NCBI GenBank assembly: GCA_007570785.1
Contig: ML661885.1
Location: 31,437,339 to 31,501,338, forward strand
Direction of reading: 5' to 3'
DNA: 64,000 bases
Origin: Antilocapra americana
Taxonomy: Eukaryota; Chordata; Mammalia; Artiodactyla; Antilocapridae
Below are positions 58,757 to 64,000 of this stretch, in pieces. Under the pieces are notes generated by a model. The model was not told the origin of the DNA and did no database searches. It saw only the letters and a list, made by a program, of their open reading frames with translations. Both the position numbers and the translations under genes were made by a program. Each line of letters begins with the position of its first letter. Positions within the stretch are counted from its first letter, which is position 1.

Positions 58757-59100
58757 GCCTCCAGTCAGTCAGTTCAGTCACTCAGTCATGTCTGACTCTT
58801 TGCAACCCTGTGGACTGCTACATGCCAGGCTTCCCTGTCCATCACCAACTCCAGGAACTTACTCAAAATCATGTCCATCGAGTCAGTGATGCCATTCAAC
58901 CATCTCATCCTCTGTAGATCCCTTCTCCTCCTGCCTTCAATCTTGCCCAGCATCGGAATCTTTTCCAATGAGTCAATTCTTTGCTCAGGTGGCCAAAGTA
59001 TTGGAGTTTAGGGCTGATTTCCTTTAGGATTGACTAGTTGTATTTCCTTGCAGCTCAAGGGACTTTCAAGAGTCTTCTCCAACATCATAGTTCAATGGCC
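58757..59100 (-). mobile_element. BovB 3' end fragment
   Basis: CAGTTCAGTCACTCAGTCAT terminus, AGCATCGGAATCTTTTCCAA and GAGTCTTCTCCAACATCATA. Minus frame 58786-58968 is BovB C-terminal text. Small internal deletions remove about 30 bases near 59.01 kb. Confidence 0.92.
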
Positions 59101-59129
59101 CCCAAATTCCAAGAATTCCAAATTCTTTT

Positions 59130-61391
59130 TTTTTAATTTTTTATTAAAGGATAATTGCTTTAAAAAATTTGTTTTCTGTCAAACTTCAACATGAATCAGC
59201 CATAGGAATACACAAATCCCCTCCCATTTGAACCTCACTCCCATAACCTACCACATCCCACGTCTCTAAATTGATATAGAAACCAACACAATAAAGTAAA
59301 GAAAATTAAAAAAATAAAATAAAATTTCTCTTTCACAAAAAAAAAGAGAGAGAGAGACCCTGGTTGAGTTTCCTGAGGCATATAGCAAATTCCCATTGGC
59401 TATCTATTTTACATATGGTAATGTAATTTTCCATGTTACTCTTTCCATACATCTCACCCTCTCTTCCCTTCTCCCCATGTCCATAATTCTGTTCTCTATG
59501 TCTGTTTCTCATTTGCTGTCCTGTAAGTAAATTCTTTGGTACCATTTTTCTAGAGTCCATATATATGCGTTAGAATACGTTATCTTTCTCTTTCTGACTC
59601 ACTTCACTCTGTATAACAGGTTCTGGGTTCATCCACCTCATCAAAACTGACTCAAAGGCATTCCTTTTTATGGATGGATAATATTTCATTGTGTTTATGT
59701 ACCATGACTTCTTTATCCATTCATTTGTCCATGGACATCTAGGTTGCTTCCATGTTCTAGCTGTTGTAAATAGTGCTGCAATGAACATTGGGATACATGT
59801 GTATTTTTCAATTTTTGTCTCATCAGGGTATATGCCTAAGAGTTGGATTGCTGGGTCATATGATGGTTTTATTCCTAGTTTTTTTAAGGAATCTCCATAC
59901 CATCTTCCATAGTGGCTGTATCAATTTACATTCCCACCAACACTGCAAGAGCATTCCCTTTTCTCCACACCCTCTCCAGTATTCATTGTTTGTAGACATT
60001 TTGATGAGGGCCATTCTGACTGGTGTGAGGTGATATCTCATTGTAGTTTTGATTTGCATTTCTCTAATAATGAGCGATGTTGAGCATCTTTTCATGTCTT
60101 AGTTAGCCATCTGTATGTCTTTGAAGAAATGTCTGTTTAGGTCTTTTTTCCCACTTTTTGATTGGGTTGTTTGATTTTCTGGCATTGAGTTGTATGAACT
60201 GCTTGTATATTTTGAAAGTTAATCCTGTGTCAATTGTTTCATTTGCTATTATTTTTCCCATTCTGAGGGCTGTCTTTTCACCTTGCTTATTGTTTCCTTT
60301 GCTGTGCAAAAGCTTTTAAGCTCAATCAGGTCCCACTTGTTTACTTTGTTTTTGTTTCTGCTACTCTAGGAGGTGGGTCATAGAGGATCTTGCTTTGATT
60401 TATGTCATCGAGTGTTCTAAGTTTTTCTCTAAGAGTTTTATAGTTTCTGGTCTTACATTTAGATCTTTAATCCATTTAGAGTTTATCTTTGTGTATGATG
60501 TTAGGAAGTGTTCTAATTTCATTCTTTTACATGTAGTTGTCCAATTTCCCCAGCACCATTTATTGAAGAGGCTGTCTTTGCCCCATTGTATATTCTTGCC
60601 TCCTTTGTCAAAACTAAGGTACCCATAGGTGCATGGGTTTATTTCTGGGCTTTCTATCTTGTTCCATTGGTCTATATTTCTGTTTTTGTGCCAGTACCAA
60701 ACTGTCTTGATGACAGTAGCTTCGTAGTATAATCTGAAGTCAGGAAGGTTGATTTCTCCAGCTCCATTCTTCTTCCTCAAGACTGCTTTGGCTATTCAGG
60801 GTCTTTTCTGTTTCCATATGAATTGTGAAATTTTTTGTTCTAGCTCTGTGGAAAATGCCATTGGTAATTTAATAAGGGTCACAATGAATCTGTAGACTGC
60901 ATTTGCTACTATAGTCATTTTCACAATATTAATTCTTCCTACCCAGGAACATGGAATATTTCTCTATCTGTTTATGTCATCTTTGATTTCTTTCATTAGG
61001 GTCTTATAATTTTCTGTGTACAGTTCTTTTGTCTCCTTAGGTAAGTTTATTCCTAGATATTTATTTCTTTTTGTTACAATGGTGAATGGGACTGATTCCT
61101 TAATTTCTCTTTCTGATTTTTCATTGTTAGTAATTATAAATGTAAGTGACTTCTATGTATTGATTTTGTATCCTGCAACTTTGCTAAATTGACTGATGAG
61201 CTCTAGAAATTTTCTGATACTATCTTTAGGGTTTTCTATGCACAGTATCATGTCATCTGCAAACAGTGAGAGCTTTACTTCTTCTTTTCTGATCTATATT
61301 CCTTTTATTTATTTTTCTTCTCTGATTGCTGTAGCTAGGACTTTCAGAACTATGTTGAATAATAGTGGTGAAAGTGGACACCCTTGTCTTG
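59130..61391 (-). mobile_element. Young L1, 2.26 kb, 5' truncated, reverse strand
   Basis: It runs from the reversed poly-A and 3' UTR (CAACATGAATCAGCCATAGG) to the middle of ORF2. Minus frames give ORF2 text, for example [20 protein letters not shown] at 60400-60780 and [20 protein letters not shown] at 59856-60095. The 14-base TTCCAAATTCTTTT occurs at 59116-59129 and 61392-61405, a perfect target-site duplication that fixes both ends. Frameshifts are present, so it cannot move itself. Confidence 0.95.
59280..59360 (+). mobile_element. Small L1 tail insertion in opposite orientation
   Basis: AACCAACACAATAAAGTAAA and an A-rich (AAAATAAAATAAAAT) stretch resemble the forward L1 3' terminus and interrupt the reverse-strand 3' UTR, which resumes at CCTGGTTGAGTTTCCTGAGG. 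A GA dinucleotide run closes it. This may be a separate small insertion. Confidence 0.5.
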
Positions 61392-61537
61392 TTCCAAATT
61401 CTTTTGGAGCATTTCTGGAAGTTATTTCTTTCCCTCCACCCTCTAGATTTCCCTTCCCTCTTAGAAAGAAGGGAAGCTTGATTGACTTAGAAATTTATAC
61501 CTTAATGACAAAATTTCCCTAATAACCCCTCTTTAAA

Positions 61538-61679
61538 CTTTTAAAAAATATTTATTTATTTGGCTCTATGAGGTCTTCACTGTGTCATGTGGGATTTAGT
61601 TACCTGACCAGAGACTGAATTGGAGCCCCCTGCATTGGGAGCATGGAGTCTCAGCCACTGGCCCGCCAAGAAATTCCAG
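61538..61679 (-). mobile_element. CHR-type SINE (cetartiodactyl tRNA-derived)
   Basis: TATTTATTTGGCTCTATGAG, ACCAGAGACTGAATTGGAGC, CCTGCATTGGGAGCATGGAG and GCCACTGGCCCGCCAAGAAA are the reverse of the CHR SINE, tRNA-like end on the right. It is flanked by ATAACCCCTCTTTAAA (61522-61537) and ATAACTTCTCTTTAAA (61680-61695), a 16-base target-site duplication with two mismatches. Confidence 0.88.
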
Positions 61680-61695
61680 ATAACTTCTCTTTAAA

Positions 61696-62147
61696 GGTAA
61701 TTCAGACCTGCAGGTCATGACATCTTTGTAGTTCTTTATAGATTTTGTGGGTAAAGTCAAAAATCATCTCTCATTTTTTTTGTTGATCACTTGGAGAAGA
61801 AAATAAGATGAATTTAAAAATTGTTTATTGAAACATAATAGATGAATATGTTGGTAAATATTTGGAAAATACTGGTAAGATACTTGAAAATATATACCTA
61901 ATAAGTAAAGATAATTGTAAAATCATTCAAAAATTTTATCTCTGAAAAATAGTATTGTAAGTGATTACCTGTACATTTCATTTTTATTTAGCTTGACATT
62001 TTCATTAAAAAATCCTTTTGAAATATAGCTTGTAACTTAGTAAATAGTCAGTTGTTAAAAATAAGGTTGTGTTAAACAATGGTCCAGTCTTTAAATGGAT
62101 GGGCTAAATGATGGGATATTTATGCCCAGTTTGACTATGGGGGAAGT
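61696..62147. other. Unassigned AT-rich DNA
   Basis: Nothing recognised. Confidence 0.5.
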
Positions 62148-62390
62148 AATATAGTTTAGTGGTTGTGAACACATTTTCTGCAATCAGATTATTTGGCTGC
62201 AGACTTCAGCTATAACATTTTGCAAGTTTCTCAATTTATCTGTGCCTCAGCTTACTCATATTTAAAATTCATGTAATTTAACATACTTATCATTGGATGG
62301 TTATGAAGATTATGCTAGTTAATAATTATAAGAGTCTTAAAATAGTGCTTGACATGTAGTCAGCCGTATGTAAGTAAATAAATTATAGAG
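62148..62390 (+). repeat. MIR
   Basis: TAGTTTAGTGGTTGTGAACA (tRNA-like head), ATTTATCTGTGCCTCAGCTT, AATAGTGCTTGACATGTAGT and an AAGTAAATAAA end give the full forward MIR order. Confidence 0.85.
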
Positions 62391-63540
62391 TATTCAAAAA
62401 CATCATGGCCTCTTCTTTACACCAACTGTAACAAATAACAATAATTTGTTCAGAGGCCACTAAATATCTAGAAAATGGTAACTGAAAAGAAAGAAAAACA
62501 ATCAAAACCTGTTGACTTAATTATTTATTAATAATGTCAGAAACTGAAAATAGTCAAAATGAGTGCCCTGGAGAGGAGTACGATGCTTGAAGATTTTACA
62601 GAACAAACTGAGGAACATCAAAGTTCAGTTTTACTTCCAGGATTGTTCACAGTCAAAATTCTCAGAAACCATTGGCAAACAGAGGATGTGTTAATGATGG
62701 GACAATTTGCAAGACCTTAAGTCTAAAACTGCTCTTAGCCATTGATTTCTTGATTTATGATTAGGAAGAGGGTAGAACCATTTGGAGGCTAAGAGCGTGT
62801 TGGAGTCAGATGAAAATTTTCACTTCTTCAGCATCTTTCACAAGGAGGATGAAGGGAAAGAATTTCAAGAAAATTGAGATATCAATAAGGGTTTACTTGG
62901 CAAATGAAACGCTTTCCCACCCTCAACATAACCAGAGATAAATTAGTCTAGCAGTAATGTATATTTAGATGGTTTATATTTCACCCCTTGTACAGTGAGT
63001 TGCTCTAATCACAAATTCACACTCCAGGGGTAACGAAGGTAGTAAGAGGAAGTCAGTTTTCCAACTGGATGTTATTGCCAGAAGCTCTGCTATTCAAGCA
63101 ATGAATGTTAATAATATATTTTTGTGGATGAAATTAAAGGACTGTTTATTTGTATAAAATACATGAAAAATGAATTCTGACTGGTGATACAGTCAAGAAA
63201 TGTGAGTTGAATAAAATATGACAGACATTCCTCACACTTGCATAAATGGGACACGAGAGCTAGCAAGACCAATAGCCTCTAAATTTAGGAAAAGTGATCC
63301 ATGCTTAAACCGTGAAGGATTTTATGTCCTCTACCTGCTTTAAATGATTCACGGTCTTCTGATTCAAGTAGATGTTCAGCTGAATCCTTAAACTCAAAAG
63401 CTGTTAAATTTTCTTCAGGTGAAAATTTTACACAGAGTGTTGCCAAGATTGCCAAGGACCAGAAAAGAGAGAAAGAGATAAAAAGCCAAGGCCACATCAA
63501 GTTTAGAGAATAAGTTGTATGATGGATTTTTCTTTTTCTG
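62391..63540. other. Unassigned DNA
   Basis: 1.15 kb with no recognised gene or repeat. The minus-strand frame 63285-63671 runs from here into the SINE and is not a gene: its first residues are SINE translation. Confidence 0.5.
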
Positions 63541-63560
63541 ATTTGCAATATATGCATGCT

Positions 63561-63654
63561 CAGTTGCTCAGTCGCATCTGACTCTTTGCAACCCCATCGA
63601 CTATAGCCTGCCAGGCTCCTTTGTCCATGGGATTCTCCAGGCAAGAATACTGGA
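63561..63654 (-). mobile_element. Bov-tA/BOV-A SINE half with imperfect target-site duplication
   Basis: CAGTTGCTCAGTCGCATCTG, GCCTGCCAGGCTCCTTTGTC and CTCCAGGCAAGAATACTGGA. ATTTGCAATATATGCATGCT (63541-63560) and ATTTGCAGTGTATACATGCT (63655-63674) match at 17 of 20 bases and bound it. Confidence 0.88.
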
Positions 63655-63674
63655 ATTTGCAGTGTATACATGCT

Positions 63675-64000
63675 ATTTATTATGGTAGAATATATGGCAG
63701 AATTTGGTCCCTAACTCTTCCCATTACAAACTAGTTGTGGAATAGCTAATTCTTTCCCATAACTACCATTACCAAACCAAACAAAACCAACTCACTGACA
63801 AAAACAGCTGTGGGTGACCAAACTGGCCTAGATCAATGTTTTATTTTTGATTTCATATCAGTAATAAGAAAGTATTGCTTCTCATAGTGAATTGTAGGTA
63901 CCCATCTGTATTTAAATTTCATGTCACACCTTTCAAATCATGTATGCTACATGGCCATTTTAACATTGAACACGTTAAATTCAGATCATGGGAAATGGAA
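63675..64000. other. Unassigned DNA
   Basis: No gene or named repeat to the end of the window. Confidence 0.5.

Noticed and set aside
63285..63671. 128-codon minus-strand frame
   Set aside because: Its start is SINE translation and the rest has no recognisable domain or codon pattern. Likely chance.
1..64000. A novel multi-gene system
   Set aside because: I found no host coding sequence and no conserved cluster of unexplained frames. The window is explained by retrotransposons and unassigned non-coding DNA.

Overview
The window is AT-rich mammalian nuclear DNA from a ruminant, most likely a bovid. The diagnosis rests on repeat content: many copies of the RTE retrotransposon BovB, its derived SINEs (Bov-tA with a tRNA-like head, and the dimeric BOV-A2 type), a cetartiodactyl CHR-type SINE and young ruminant-type L1 3' ends, on a background of older mammalian repeats (L1M, L2, MIR, MaLR LTRs, a Tigger-like relic). 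Cattle, sheep and goat cannot be told apart from these marks. I find no host protein-coding exon, rRNA, tRNA or CRISPR array. The longest open frames with a recognisable product are pieces of BovB reverse transcriptase or endonuclease, or of L1 ORF2, and the rest look like chance frames. The stretch is best read as intergenic or deep intronic sequence.

Layout. 1-5.8 kb: four SINEs, a MaLR-like LTR and a small inverted BovB scrap in otherwise unassigned DNA. 5.86-11.4 kb: a long reverse-strand old L1 broken by SINEs. 11.4-17.6 kb: mostly unassigned, with a MaLR LTR, a BovB 3' end and L2 pieces. 17.6-20.3 kb: a nested pile (old L1, then a MaLR LTR, then a Bov-tA and a young L1 tail). 20.7-25.8 kb: a TA/CA microsatellite, a 1.1 kb BovB, several MIRs and SINEs. 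25.8-27.1 kb: repeat-poor DNA holding a palindromic X-box-like motif. 27.1-34.6 kb: MaLR LTR, two BovB copies and two young L1 3' ends, one inside a BovB. 36.3-40.4 kb: two BovB copies tail to tail, the second almost full length and rearranged inside its reverse transcriptase. 40.4-48.4 kb: mainly single-copy DNA, with two locally duplicated segments, an ERV-type solo LTR and a repeat-poor block. 48.4-58.1 kb: old L1 pieces, BovB, SINEs and a perfect 44-bp inverted repeat. 58.1-61.7 kb: SINE, two young L1 insertions on the reverse strand and a CHR SINE. 61.7-64 kb: unassigned apart from a MIR and a SINE.

The elements do not cooperate as a pathway. What the window records is insertion history: old L1/L2/MIR/MaLR first, then the CHR SINE, BovB, Bov-tA/BOV-A2 and young L1. 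Target-site duplications can be read directly at several of them. No new gene system is visible. The items most worth checking are the rearranged BovB copy lacking its catalytic YADD aspartates, the perfect hairpin at 50.3 kb, the permuted inverted duplicates at 41.8-44.9 kb and the X-box-like site at 26.6 kb. Family names come from recognition of consensus patterns without a database search, and edges are good to roughly 5-30 bases unless a target-site duplication fixes them.
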